NCBI GenBank assembly: GCA_937922785.1
Contig: CALAJQ010000019.1
Location: 24,328 to 88,327, forward strand
Direction of reading: 5' to 3'
Length of the DNA stretch: 64,000 nt
Source of the DNA: an uncultured Acidimicrobiales bacterium
GTDB taxonomy: Bacteria > Actinomycetota > Acidimicrobiia > Acidimicrobiales > SZUA-35
The translations under genes and the position numbers were made by a program. The notes below the pieces were generated by a model. It saw only the letters and a program-made list of their open reading frames with translations, had not been told where the DNA came from and did no database searches. This document shows positions 8,160 to 15,294 of this stretch, one piece after another. Within the stretch, counting starts at the first letter, position 1, and each line of letters begins with the position of its first letter.

Positions 8160-8904
8160 GGTAGCAACCGCCACTGAGGCGCACGACGACCACGATCACG
8201 GGCACGAGGAGCACCACTCGAGCCTGGGACTATCCAACATGAAGTTGGCGATGTGGCTGTTCTTGGGCTCTGAATGTCTGCTGTTTACAGCTCTGATTTC
8301 CAGCTATTTGTTGTCAAAGACAAGGTTCATCGCGGAACTGACCGCTGGCAACCCAGACGTCATTCGCGGGACCCTTGGAGACAATGTTCCTGCCGACGTT
8401 GAAAACGGCGATCGCCTGGCCAACTCGGGCGATCTACTAGAGCCGTTCTCGGAGATGTTTGCCGAGGGTACGGTCGAGCCGCTTTGGGATATCCCCTTCA
8501 CTTCGTTCTCGTCCTTTGTTCTTTTGATGAGTTCGCTTTCTATGGTTCTTGCTCACTCAGCAGTTTCCAAGGGCGACTACAAGAACACTCGTCTTTGGCT
8601 TGGAACCACGGCCCTTCTGGGTTCAGTGTTTATTGGTGGCCAGGTCTATGAGTTCACAACCTTCTTCCGTGAGGGTCTTACCTACCAGGGCACGCTTTTC
8701 GGCTCCGCCTTCTACACCCTGACTGGTTTCCACGGCGTTCACGTAACCGGCGGCATCTTGATGTTGGGCTCGTTGTTGTTCTTGAGCTTCCGAGGAAAGC
8801 TCCAGAAGGATCGAGCCGAAACTGTCGAGCTTGTTGGTCTCTATTGGCACTTTGTTGACGTGGTCTGGGTCTTGATCTTTACCATCGTCTATCTGATCCC
8901 GTAA
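8152..8904 (+). CDS. ctaE: Cytochrome c oxidase subunit III
   Basis: A 250-residue membrane subunit with the family motifs GFHGVHV and YWHFVDVVWVLIFTIVYL. The N-terminus is rich in histidine and aspartate (DDHDHGHEEHH). A loop of about 45 residues between the first and second helices, including NPDVIRGTLGDNVPADVEN, is longer than usual. ATG at 8152 was chosen because GGAG lies about 9 bases upstream and the overlap with ctaD is short; an in-frame ATG at 8122 would add ten residues inside ctaD. The subunit stabilises subunit I and the proton input path. Confidence 0.95.
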   Translation: MSEVATATEAHDDHDHGHEEHHSSLGLSNMKLAMWLFLGSECLLFTALISSYLLSKTRFIAELTAGNPDVIRGTLGDNVPADVENGDRLANSGDLLEPFSEMFAEGTVEPLWDIPFTSFSSFVLLMSSLSMVLAHSAVSKGDYKNTRLWLGTTALLGSVFIGGQVYEFTTFFREGLTYQGTLFGSAFYTLTGFHGVHVTGGILMLGSLLFLSFRGKLQKDRAETVELVGLYWHFVDVVWVLIFTIVYLIP

Positions 8905-8916
8905 GCAGGTACTGAA

Positions 8917-9243
8917 ATGGCTAATACCGAAACCGCACACGACGTCCACGATGAAGAGCATGTCTCGGAGCGTCAGTACTGGGTGGTCTTTGTAGTCCTT
9001 GCAATCATCACTGCAGTTGAGGTGGCCTGGAGCTACCTAGGGCTTGAGGGCGCAGCACTAGTGCTGCCGTTGATCGCAATGATGGTCGTCAAGTTCTTGT
9101 TCGTCGTTGGCATCTTCATGCATCTGTACTTCGATCTCAAGATTCTTAATGGCCGCTGGTTTACCTGGTCGTTCGGCACCGGCCTAATCTTGGCGATATT
9201 AGTGTTCTTGGCTGTCATAGCGACTTTCGAATTCCAGATCTAG
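8917..9243 (+). CDS. Cytochrome c oxidase subunit IV (prokaryotic COX4/CyoD family)
   Basis: A 108-residue protein with three hydrophobic helices and the family feature IFMHLYFDLK at the end of helix 2. Small accessory subunit of caa3- and bo3-type oxidases. It begins 12 bases after ctaE in the same operon, and like CtaE has a His/Asp/Glu-rich N-terminus (HDVHDEEH). Assignment rests on size, helix pattern, motif and position. Confidence 0.88.
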   Translation: MANTETAHDVHDEEHVSERQYWVVFVVLAIITAVEVAWSYLGLEGAALVLPLIAMMVVKFLFVVGIFMHLYFDLKILNGRWFTWSFGTGLILAILVFLAVIATFEFQI

Positions 9244-9271
9244 CTGCGCTCGTTTTAGGCGGGCAGTTCTG

Positions 9272-10150
9272 ATGGTGGCGGCACTAGTAGCGGCGCTCAT
9301 ACCTTGGGTGGCTCACCCTGAGGTTTGGGTTCTTATCGGCGGCGGTCTAGCCGTTGGCATCTATGCCTCACGTGTCATTCAGCCCAAAGCAATCGAGGCT
9401 GGCTATGAGGCCCTCACGTCCAGGCAGATCTTCTGGTTCGCCGCTGGGCTTCTGGGGCTTTGGGTGGCCTCTGACTGGCCAGTGCATGACATAGCAGAGA
9501 ACTACTTGTACTCAGTCCACATGGGTCAGCATCTGGTGATCTCGCTATTGATACCGGCTGCATTTGTGATGGCCACGCCCCGATGGTTACTTGAGCTAGT
9601 TGTGCAGCCCAGCTCTCGGGCCTGGCGCTGGCTGCGCAAAGGCTCAAAACCGTTGTTTGCAGGAATTGTCTTTAACATGGTGACGGCCCTGTTGCACCTG
9701 CCTCAGGTGGTTCAGCTGGCAGCCGATAGCGGCGTTGCTCACTACCTCATGCACCTCGTTGTATTTGGGTCCGGGATCTTGCTTTGGATGCCTGTCATCG
9801 GGCCCATCCCTGAGTGGCGCCTCCAGCCGCTGGGTCAGTGCATCTACCTTTTCTGCAACAGCCTGCTACCCACGATTCCAGGCGGATGGTTAGTTTTCGC
9901 CACCGGCGTTGTTTACCCGCACTATGACTCTGCTGAACGCCTATGGGGAATCAGCCTGCTAACTGACCAGCAAGCGGCTGGAGCAATCATGAAGCTGGCT
10001 GGTGGCCTATTCATCTGGGTTGTGATCTTTGTGATATTTGGCCGATGGGCATCGAGAGATCAGCTCGAACAACAAACCGCCCGAGCTGAGCGTGACCGGG
10101 TTCGTTATGCGGCGTTCAAAGAGGCTCAGCTTTCTGAGAACCAAGGTTGA
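9272..10150 (+). CDS. ctaG: Cytochrome c oxidase assembly protein CtaG (caa3_CtaG family)
   Basis: A 292-residue protein with seven or more membrane helices and the family segment SVHMGQHLVISLLIPAAFVM, followed by a LHLPQVVQLAADSG loop and HYLMHLVVFGSG. Members of this family are needed for copper insertion or formation of active caa3 oxidase. It starts 28 bases after the subunit IV gene and is the last oxidase gene of the cluster; pdxH follows after 15 bases and may be co-transcribed. The C-terminal 25 residues are charged and cytoplasmic. Confidence 0.9.
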   Translation: MVAALVAALIPWVAHPEVWVLIGGGLAVGIYASRVIQPKAIEAGYEALTSRQIFWFAAGLLGLWVASDWPVHDIAENYLYSVHMGQHLVISLLIPAAFVMATPRWLLELVVQPSSRAWRWLRKGSKPLFAGIVFNMVTALLHLPQVVQLAADSGVAHYLMHLVVFGSGILLWMPVIGPIPEWRLQPLGQCIYLFCNSLLPTIPGGWLVFATGVVYPHYDSAERLWGISLLTDQQAAGAIMKLAGGLFIWVVIFVIFGRWASRDQLEQQTARAERDRVRYAAFKEAQLSENQG

Positions 10151-10165
10151 GACCGAAGGGGTCCA

Positions 10166-10810
10166 ATGGAAATTGATCTGGCCCGAATGCGAAAAGAATA
10201 CGAGGACGCCGGCTTGGATGAGGCCGACTTTGGGCCCGAGCCAATGCCCCATTTTGAACAATGGCTGAGTGCTGCCCATGAGGCCAAGCTGGTTGAACCA
10301 AACGCCATGGTGCTGTCCACAGTTGATCCCGACGGTGCCCCAACCGGGCGATGGGTACTTTGCAAAGGCATCTCAACCGGAGCGAACGGACAACTCGGTG
10401 TCGAGTTCTACACCAACTACAACAGCCAAAAAGGCCGGCACCTGGCAGACAGGCCAGTGGCATCGGTGACCTTTGGTTGGTTGGCGGTGAATCGGCAGGT
10501 CCGTATGCAGGGCTCGATCGAAGTCATGACCGCCGAGGAGTCAGACATCTATTTCGCCAAGCGGCCCCCGCTTTCACAGATCGGGGCCATGGTCTCTGAC
10601 CAAAGCGAAGTGCTAGCAGACCGGAGCGTCCTAGAAGCAGCGTTCGCCGCCGCCGAAAGCGAAACTCCCGTTAGGCCAGACCACTGGGGCGGCTATCGCC
10701 TGGTCCCCAACGTGATCGAATTCTGGCAAGGCCGCCGCAGCCGCCTGCACGACCGCATCCGCTACACCCACAACACCGACAACTGGATCATCGACCGCCT
10801 AGCTCCATAA
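10166..10810 (+). CDS. pdxH: Pyridoxine/pyridoxamine 5'-phosphate oxidase
   Basis: A 214-residue FMN enzyme that oxidises PNP or PMP to pyridoxal 5'-phosphate. The N-terminus MEIDLARMRKEYEDAGLDEAD, the FMN-binding stretch with FYTNYNSQKGRHL, and the C-terminal signature EFWQGRRSRLHDR are all characteristic. It lies 15 bases behind ctaG, probably by read-through. PLP is the cofactor of HemL encoded at 33868-35151. A 23-base gap separates it from the convergent ccdA, with no clear terminator hairpin. Confidence 0.95.
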   Translation: MEIDLARMRKEYEDAGLDEADFGPEPMPHFEQWLSAAHEAKLVEPNAMVLSTVDPDGAPTGRWVLCKGISTGANGQLGVEFYTNYNSQKGRHLADRPVASVTFGWLAVNRQVRMQGSIEVMTAEESDIYFAKRPPLSQIGAMVSDQSEVLADRSVLEAAFAAAESETPVRPDHWGGYRLVPNVIEFWQGRRSRLHDRIRYTHNTDNWIIDRLAP

Positions 10811-10833
10811 CGGGGGTCAAGTCTCAAAAGTAG

Positions 10834-11715
10834 CTAGGTTGCTTGTTCTGTGGATAACTTTGAGCCGCTTCCTTTGGCAGCTAGCCCCGCAACTGCGATG
10901 GCCACGTTGATTGCGACAAAGCCCCATCCCAAGATGCTGGCCCGACTTTCGACCGCAGTTGCGACATCTGTCTGAACTCCTTCGGCGCCGAGGATGAAGT
11001 CATCCAACCACATTGGGGGAGTGGAGTTGCCAAGTACTTGAATTGACCAGACCCCGTATAGAGCCACGTATATGCCCACGACGATTAGGACAACTGCTGA
11101 GATCATGTTGATCTTTGGAAGCAGCTGACGGAACTTGTTGACAAATCCGCCCTTCGCAAACGCCACTGCCAGAGTCAATGTGGTGGCCAGAAGACCCATG
11201 CCAGCGCCGTAGCTGACGAATGAGCCCAGGCGGTCACCGAAGCCTCGTGACGCACTTGAAGTTCCAACCACTGCGAGGAACAGCCCGATTGTGCATGACA
11301 GCGAAGCGACGGCGTAGGAGACTCCGAACAAGAACATAGACACCATCGATCCCGATGTGCCTCCCTTGTTCAGTTTCGGGATGGCCACGCTGAGCTGGAG
11401 GCCTCGGAGCATTGCAATACCTAGCAACACAAGTGCCACGCCAACTACAAGAGTGAACCAAGGGATTGAGTCAGCAATACTTGAGTAGAAGCCGGCGAAG
11501 ACAACCCCGAGTAGGCCAAAGACCACCAAGAAGCCAGCGCTCAACGCCAGGCCCACAAGCTGTGCCCTGTTAAGAGAGACCAGGCGCGACTGGTTGGGCT
11601 CTTCGTCAAGGCCTAGGAAAACGCCTAAGTACGCCGGCAAAAGGGCGAACCCGCAGGGGTTGATTAGTGCGATCATGCCCACTCCGAAAGCGAAGGCATC
11701 AAATGAATCAAACAT
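10834..11715 (-). CDS. ccdA: Thiol:disulfide transporter CcdA (DsbD transmembrane family)
   Basis: A 293-residue protein with seven or eight helices that carries reducing equivalents from cytoplasmic thioredoxin across the membrane. The two conserved cysteines are visible in NPCGFALLPAYLGVF (helix 1) and SLSCTIGLFLAVV (helix 4). It lies 12 bases downstream of the thioredoxin-like gene in the same operon. Together they fit the reduction of apocytochrome c CxxCH cysteines, which the c-type cytochromes encoded at 4980, 36792 and 41273 require. A C-terminal helix beyond the usual core makes it slightly long. Confidence 0.92.
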   Translation of the reverse strand: MFDSFDAFAFGVGMIALINPCGFALLPAYLGVFLGLDEEPNQSRLVSLNRAQLVGLALSAGFLVVFGLLGVVFAGFYSSIADSIPWFTLVVGVALVLLGIAMLRGLQLSVAIPKLNKGGTSGSMVSMFLFGVSYAVASLSCTIGLFLAVVGTSSASRGFGDRLGSFVSYGAGMGLLATTLTLAVAFAKGGFVNKFRQLLPKINMISAVVLIVVGIYVALYGVWSIQVLGNSTPPMWLDDFILGAEGVQTDVATAVESRASILGWGFVAINVAIAVAGLAAKGSGSKLSTEQAT

Positions 11716-11727
11716 TGCTAGCAGTTC

Positions 11728-12246
11728 CTATCTGAGGTGAAGATCTATTAGTTCCAGGAGGCGCTCCTGGCTAAGGATTCCGGTGTGACTGTCTAAGATT
11801 TCGCCGTCGGGGCTAAGGAAGACTGTTGTCGGCATGCCTTTGGCTTGCATTGCAAGGAACAGCTCGCGGCTTGGGTCAAACACAGTCTCATAGGTGATCG
11901 CTGTTTCGGCCACGAAGCTGCGCCACGTGCTTTCGTTTATGTCGGTGTTAACTCCGAGGAAGGTGACGTCGTCACCAACCTGTTCGTGTACAGCCTGGAA
12001 GTCTGGAAGCTCGGCCCGACAAGGTGCGCACCAAGATGCAAAATAGTTGACAACTACACCCTCGCCGAGGTGGTCATCGAGCATGCCAGTCGAACCGTCT
12101 TCGGTTGTGAAGACAATCTCGCCAAACCCAAGTTCGTCGGCTGAGTCATCGCCGTCTCCACCAAAGGCCACTGACAACAGCGCTACGGCCACCACGAAAG
12201 CGGTGGCCAACCCAATGATTAAGCGGCTGTTAGACAATTTGTCCAT
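11728..12246 (-). CDS. Membrane-anchored thioredoxin-like thiol-disulfide reductase (TlpA/ResA type)
   Basis: A 172-residue protein with an N-terminal membrane anchor (residues 8-28) and an extracytoplasmic thioredoxin fold. The active site is WCAPC preceded by VVVNYFAS, and the cis-proline loop is MPTTVFLSPDG. Members accept electrons from CcdA and reduce apocytochrome c or other secreted thiols. It is the first gene of a two-gene operon with ccdA. The start ATG at 12246 has no strong ribosome site; a TAGCCT hexamer lies 12 bases upstream. Confidence 0.9.
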   Translation of the reverse strand: MDKLSNSRLIIGLATAFVVAVALLSVAFGGDGDDSADELGFGEIVFTTEDGSTGMLDDHLGEGVVVNYFASWCAPCRAELPDFQAVHEQVGDDVTFLGVNTDINESTWRSFVAETAITYETVFDPSRELFLAMQAKGMPTTVFLSPDGEILDSHTGILSQERLLELIDLHLR

Positions 12247-12308
12247 AGGAGAACCAACAGGCTAGGCCCATTGATCATTCCGAGCAGATCATGAACAGTT
12301 CATTAACG

Positions 12309-12356
12309 TTCTGTCAGAGGTCTATAGGCCTATAGACCGACAAACCTCTGACAGAA
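12309..12356. repeat. Nested inverted repeat between whiB7 and the thioredoxin-like gene
   Basis: Outer arms TTCTGTCAGAGGT (12309-12321) and ACCTCTGACAGAA (12344-12356) are perfect 13-base inverted repeats. Inside is a perfect 20-base palindrome at 12319-12338 (half-site GGTCTATAGG), which shares GGT with the left arm, so two mutually exclusive hairpins are possible. It follows the whiB7 stop and precedes the thioredoxin-like gene on the same strand. No U-tract is attached, so it is either a protein-binding site, a processing or Rho-type signal, or a small mobile palindrome. Confidence 0.6.
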
Positions 12357-12382
12357 ACAGTTGGGGGAGGGACAGGCTGGCC

Positions 12383-12736
12383 TCAGGCGATGAGCTGCTT
12401 TAGCTCTTCGGGGATTGGGACCTCGGCGAAGATGTCTTCGGGAAGAGGAACCTTACGAGGACGTCCACGACGACGCTTGGTTAGCTGAACACGACCTCGT
12501 TCGAAGAGCTGACCGCCCCAAACACCGCATGGCTCCTTGCGGAGCAAAGCGCCCTCCAGGCACTCTGCGATGACTGGGCACTCGGCGCAGATTCGCTTGG
12601 CAGCAGAGATTTCGCTGAGCTCCTCAGAGAAGAACAGATCCGCTGCATTTTCGGTCTGGCGGCAAAGGGCCAGAGTCCACCAGTCCTGGGCCAGTGGGTT
12701 AGTGATTCGGTTTTCGATTGCTACTGCAGTGTTCAT
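12383..12736 (-). CDS. whiB7: WhiB7-like iron-sulfur transcription factor
   Basis: A 117-residue Wbl protein. The four [4Fe-4S] cysteines are C25, C50, C53 and C59. The sigma-factor contact turn is EPCGVWGGQLF (68-78) and a C-terminal AT-hook RRRGRPRK (88-95) follows, the layout of WhiB7 (EPWGVWGGE, then RGRPRK), the regulator of intrinsic antibiotic resistance that binds SigA region 4. A cysteine replaces the tryptophan of EPWG. It has a leader of nearly 400 bases with a small upstream ORF and a terminator-like hairpin, the arrangement expected for WhiB7 control. Assignment to WhiB7 rather than another Wbl class rests mainly on the AT-hook and leader. Confidence 0.82.
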   Translation of the reverse strand: MNTAVAIENRITNPLAQDWWTLALCRQTENAADLFFSEELSEISAAKRICAECPVIAECLEGALLRKEPCGVWGGQLFERGRVQLTKRRRGRPRKVPLPEDIFAEVPIPEELKQLIA

Positions 12737-12845
12737 TGTTCTGCCCGCTTCATTCGGGTATTTGATTTGAGATTGATGAGTTGATGAACCGACCCCTAGC
12801 GACTGAGCTAGAGCTCAGCGCTGGCTAGGGTCCAAGGGGACCGCT

Positions 12846-12874
12846 AAAAGAGCCGGTGAGCTAATGCTCCCGGC
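12846..12874 (-). terminator. Intrinsic terminator (attenuator) in the whiB7 leader
   Basis: On the minus strand the stem GCCGG-GAGC, loop ATTA, GCTC-a-CCGGC is followed at once by TCTTTT. The 9-pair GC-rich stem with one bulged A plus a U-rich tail is a standard Rho-independent terminator, but it sits inside the leader, 110 bases before the whiB7 start codon. That makes premature termination the default state unless another structure forms. Confidence 0.65.
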
Positions 12875-12906
12875 GGCGGTGTGTGTAGATCTTGCGAGCT
12901 AGTTAG

Positions 12907-13080
12907 CTAGCTAGATCTCCATCGCAGGGAGCGTAAATGGTGGTTTGGCTTTGTAATCCAGACACCATTTGGCACGTAGGTAAAACCGGTCGCCATCGCT
13001 GATGCGGTAGCTAGTTCGGATCCAAGGCGCGCACATGCCGGGCGCTGTATGGCGTCTCGGTTGTGGGTTTGGATGAACAT
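12907..13080 (-). CDS. Upstream ORF in the whiB7 leader (57 codons)
   Basis: ATG at 13080 preceded by AGGGA at 7-base spacing, the best ribosome site of the region, opens a frame of 57 residues beginning MFIQTHNRDAIQRPACARLG. An in-frame TTG at 13125 could extend it. The peptide resembles no family I know. Its stop codon lies inside the AGCTAG/CTAGCT hairpin at 12887-12918, just before the terminator, so ribosome position on this ORF would decide which hairpins form. Reading it as a regulatory leader ORF is inference from position and from the WhiB7 paradigm. Confidence 0.5.
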   Translation of the reverse strand: MFIQTHNRDAIQRPACARLGSELATASAMATGFTYVPNGVWITKPNHHLRSLRWRSS

Positions 13081-13188
13081 TGTTTGGTCCCTGCGGATTT
13101 GAGGTTCAGTCAGAAATCTTCTCAACTGCTTATGACACCGAACTACGTCTTTGGGAGAGTGTCAACTGATTTAATCGAAGATTCCCCC

Positions 13189-13194
13189 TAGGGT
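13189..13194 (+). promoter_or_regulatory. -10 box of a leaderless thioesterase transcript
   Basis: TAGGGT ends 6 bases before the ATG at 13201. There is no Shine-Dalgarno sequence between them. Confidence 0.4.
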
Positions 13195-13200
13195 GCGTCG

Positions 13201-13938
13201 ATGCCAGTGGATGAGATGCCAAAACCCAGCCCAGAATCGCGGACCTTCATCGGCGAGCGGAAGGTGCGGTTGGGCGACGTCGATCGACAAGGTCGACTCC
13301 GGTTTGATGCTTTAATGCGCTACGCCCAGGATGTGTCCAACGATGACACAAATGACGCTGATCTAGCGGAGGATATGACTTGGGTCGTCCGAAAAACGGT
13401 TGTCGATACTTACGTCGAAGCGACGTTTCGAGAGGATCTCACCTTCACTACTTTTTGCTCTGGAACGGGCTCTCGGTGGGCGGATCGACGGCTCATTGTC
13501 AGGGGCGATCTAGGGGCGGTTTATGAAATCTCAACAATTTGGATATTTGTTACCGAAGAAGGTGCCCCGAGACGCCTAACCGAGCAATTTCACGACATTT
13601 ACGGCAAGGGTGTCACTAACAACCGGGTCTCTGCTCGTCTAACCCATCCTGATGTCACCGATGAGGCTGCAGTAAGCGAATGGCCAATGCGGGTTGTTGA
13701 CTATGACACTTTGGATCATGCCAATAACGCTGCGTATTGGGCTGTTGTGGAACAAGAAAGACCAAACCATCCCGACACTTTCGAGGTTCCGTACAGGGCC
13801 GAGCTTGAGTATGGGGGTGGCATTGCAGCCGATGCGGCTGTTCAGTACCGAACCGACACCGTCGACGGGGCCTTAGTTATTTGGTGGTTTAGTGACGGGG
13901 ATTTCGTGGCTTCTAGCCGGATTTCCGCGGGTGCTTAG
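13201..13938 (+). CDS. Acyl-ACP thioesterase-like protein (FatA/hotdog fold)
   Basis: A 245-residue protein of the acyl-ACP thioesterase family (two hotdog domains): the first has RLGDVDRQGRLRFDALMRYAQD with VSNDD, the second VVDYDTLDHANNAAYWAVVEQE, where D, H and N match the substrate and catalytic region of hotdog thioesterases. It would release fatty acids from acyl-ACP or acyl-CoA. ATG at 13201 follows a TAGGGT box at 6 bases and is taken as a leaderless start. The 3' end overlaps the convergent orn gene by 26 bases. Confidence 0.8.
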   Translation: MPVDEMPKPSPESRTFIGERKVRLGDVDRQGRLRFDALMRYAQDVSNDDTNDADLAEDMTWVVRKTVVDTYVEATFREDLTFTTFCSGTGSRWADRRLIVRGDLGAVYEISTIWIFVTEEGAPRRLTEQFHDIYGKGVTNNRVSARLTHPDVTDEAAVSEWPMRVVDYDTLDHANNAAYWAVVEQERPNHPDTFEVPYRAELEYGGGIAADAAVQYRTDTVDGALVIWWFSDGDFVASSRISAGA

Positions 13939-14488
13939 CCGTTCCAGCCTCGACAAACACGGTGTCTCGGTAGTGAATTAGCTCATTCAAGCTTTCTTTG
14001 ATGTCATCAAGCGCTCGATGGCTAACGTCTTTACGCGGAGCGGATTTCAAGACCTTTGGAAACCAGCGACGGCTGAGTTCCTTGATGGTCGTTACATCCA
14101 CGGAGCGATAGTGCAGGAACTCTTCAATTTCGTTCAGGTGGACGGCCAGAAATCGTCGGTCCATGCCAATTGAGTTTCCACAAAGGGGCACCGTCTTGGG
14201 CTCCGGAATGTGTTCTTTGAGGAACGCCAGGGTCTGAGCGCCAGCCTCTTCAAGAGTGACCGTCGAGTTCTCGATCTGCTCAAGTAGTCCAGACTTGGTG
14301 TGCATCGCCAAAACGACTTCATCCATCCCAGCCAGCTGTTCGGGTGTTGCGTGAATCACCAGCTCAGGACCTTCCGCGATGATTTCGAGGTTGTCGTCGG
14401 TGATCAGGGTTGCGATTTCCACGATCACATGTTTCTGCGGGTCTAACCCCGTCATTTCAAGATCCATCCAGGCCAGCACGTTGGTCAC
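13913..14488 (-). CDS. orn: Oligoribonuclease
   Basis: A 191-residue DEDDh 3'-5' exonuclease that degrades RNA dinucleotides and, in many bacteria, pGpG from c-di-GMP breakdown. Motifs: MDLEMTGLD (first D and E), GNSIGMDRRFL with the second D, and HRALDDI (H and D). The C-terminus is the usual helical stretch. GTG at 14488 has GAGGG 5 bases upstream. The start is only 15 bases from that of divergent dut, so the two promoters overlap. pGpG turnover would link it to the c-di-GMP proteins at 24465 and 35162. Confidence 0.95.
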   Translation of the reverse strand: MTNVLAWMDLEMTGLDPQKHVIVEIATLITDDNLEIIAEGPELVIHATPEQLAGMDEVVLAMHTKSGLLEQIENSTVTLEEAGAQTLAFLKEHIPEPKTVPLCGNSIGMDRRFLAVHLNEIEEFLHYRSVDVTTIKELSRRWFPKVLKSAPRKDVSHRALDDIKESLNELIHYRDTVFVEAGTAKHPRKSG

Positions 14489-14490
14489 AC

Positions 14491-14496
14491 TACCCT
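14491..14496 (+). promoter_or_regulatory. -10 box of dut
   Basis: TACCCT lies 7 bases before the dut GTG. The same bases on the other strand contain the GAGGG ribosome site of orn. Confidence 0.35.
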
Positions 14497-14503
14497 CTCA
14501 AAC

Positions 14504-14938
14504 GTGGTCAAAGTTCATCTCAAACAACTACCGAACTGCGTCTCGATGCCTCAGCGAATGCGAGCCGGTGATGCTGCAGCAGATTTGACGGCCGCTGAAG
14601 ACAAAAAGCTCAACCCAGGAGAGCGAGCGCCAATTGCGACAGGGGTGGCTGTGGCGATTCCTTTGGGCTGGTGCGGTCTGGTATTGCCAAGGTCGGGAAT
14701 GAGCTTGAAACAGGGTGTAACAGTGCTGAATTCCCCCGGTCTGATTGACTCCGGCTACCGGGGCGAAATCGTCGCGATCATGTACAACACAAGTGATGAG
14801 ACCGTTGCGATTGAGAGAGGCGACCGGATCGCCCAGCTACTTATCGTCGAGGCTCCAGCTGTCACCTTTGTGGAAATCGACGAACTTCCAGAAGCTCCGG
14901 ATGATCGCGGTTCAGCGGGATTCGGAAGTTCGGGTTAG
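14504..14938 (+). CDS. dut: dUTP diphosphatase
   Basis: A 144-residue trimeric dUTPase that hydrolyses dUTP to dUMP and pyrophosphate. Conserved motifs are all visible: RAGDAAADLTA (motif 1), PRSGMSLKQGV (2), NSPGLIDSGYRGEI (3), GDRIAQLLIVE (4) and the flexible tail GSAGFGSSG (5). Motif 1 has A for the usual G/Y residue. GTG start, probably leaderless. The last 4 bases overlap the convergent small gene at 14935. Confidence 0.95.
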   Translation: MVKVHLKQLPNCVSMPQRMRAGDAAADLTAAEDKKLNPGERAPIATGVAVAIPLGWCGLVLPRSGMSLKQGVTVLNSPGLIDSGYRGEIVAIMYNTSDETVAIERGDRIAQLLIVEAPAVTFVEIDELPEAPDDRGSAGFGSSG

Positions 14939-15294
14939 GGCGGAATCGTGAAAGCCACCGAGGTTGCCTTCACCGACGTTTTTGTGGCGCCCAGCTCTGT
15001 CAGGATGTCTTGAAGTTCCTGGATTTCTGACTTGGAAAGCTTGGCTTTGGAATTGCCCATGGTCAGGCTGAGCGGCCCCGAACCCCATTCGGCTTGCATC
15101 TTGATGTTGCCCGTCCCGCCTAAGGCCTCACTGACAGCGTCCACGGCCCCCTGCAGGCGCCTGACGGTCTTTGTGGAGTAGTTCAAGCGGTACCCAATGT
15201 TGGACGCAGCGACGTTTGCCACGGTGCTGAAGGCAGTCGCGGCTGGGAAGCTCATCTGCATTGTTGAGTCGGCCCGAGAGTTCACCGCTACCAC
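14935..15294 (-). CDS. Small protein coupled to DNA ligase; weak resemblance to RsbW-type anti-sigma kinases
   Basis: A 119-residue protein of uncertain family. The first half (MSFPAATAFSTVANVAAS, then RRLQGAVDAVSEAL) recalls the N-terminal region of serine-kinase anti-sigma factors (HATPase_c_2), but the N-box glutamate and asparagine and the later ATP-binding glycines are missing, so kinase activity is unlikely. GTG at 15294 overlaps the ligase stop (TAGTG), which implies translational coupling; an ATG a dozen codons further in is an alternative start. The second half is polar with a LSKSEIQELQDILTELGA helix. Confidence 0.5.
   Translation of the reverse strand: MVAVNSRADSTMQMSFPAATAFSTVANVAASNIGYRLNYSTKTVRRLQGAVDAVSEALGGTGNIKMQAEWGSGPLSLTMGNSKAKLSKSEIQELQDILTELGATKTSVKATSVAFTIPP

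Larger units (their letters stand above)
12737..13180 (-). promoter_or_regulatory. whiB7 promoter and long attenuator leader
   Basis: Only gene-free stretch above 300 bases. On the minus strand a perfect TTGACA -35 (13160-13165) is preceded, 3 bases upstream, by the AT-rich ATTAAAT (13169-13175), which matches the AT-hook target geometry known for WhiB7 promoters. The -10 is less clear (TTCGGT at 17-base spacing). Downstream come an upstream ORF (12907-13080), a hairpin at its stop (12887-12918, arms AGATCT and AGCTAG/CTAGCT), a terminator hairpin (12846-12874), and two further hairpins (GGTCC/GGACC near 12829-12842; CCCTAGC/GCTAGGG enclosing CTGAGC/GCTCAG near 12794-12830) before the whiB7 start. 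Confidence 0.6.

Noticed and set aside
12290..12305. LexA-type SOS box near GAACAGTTC
   Set aside because: Actinobacterial SOS boxes have GAAC and GTTC separated by four bases; here there is a single base between them.
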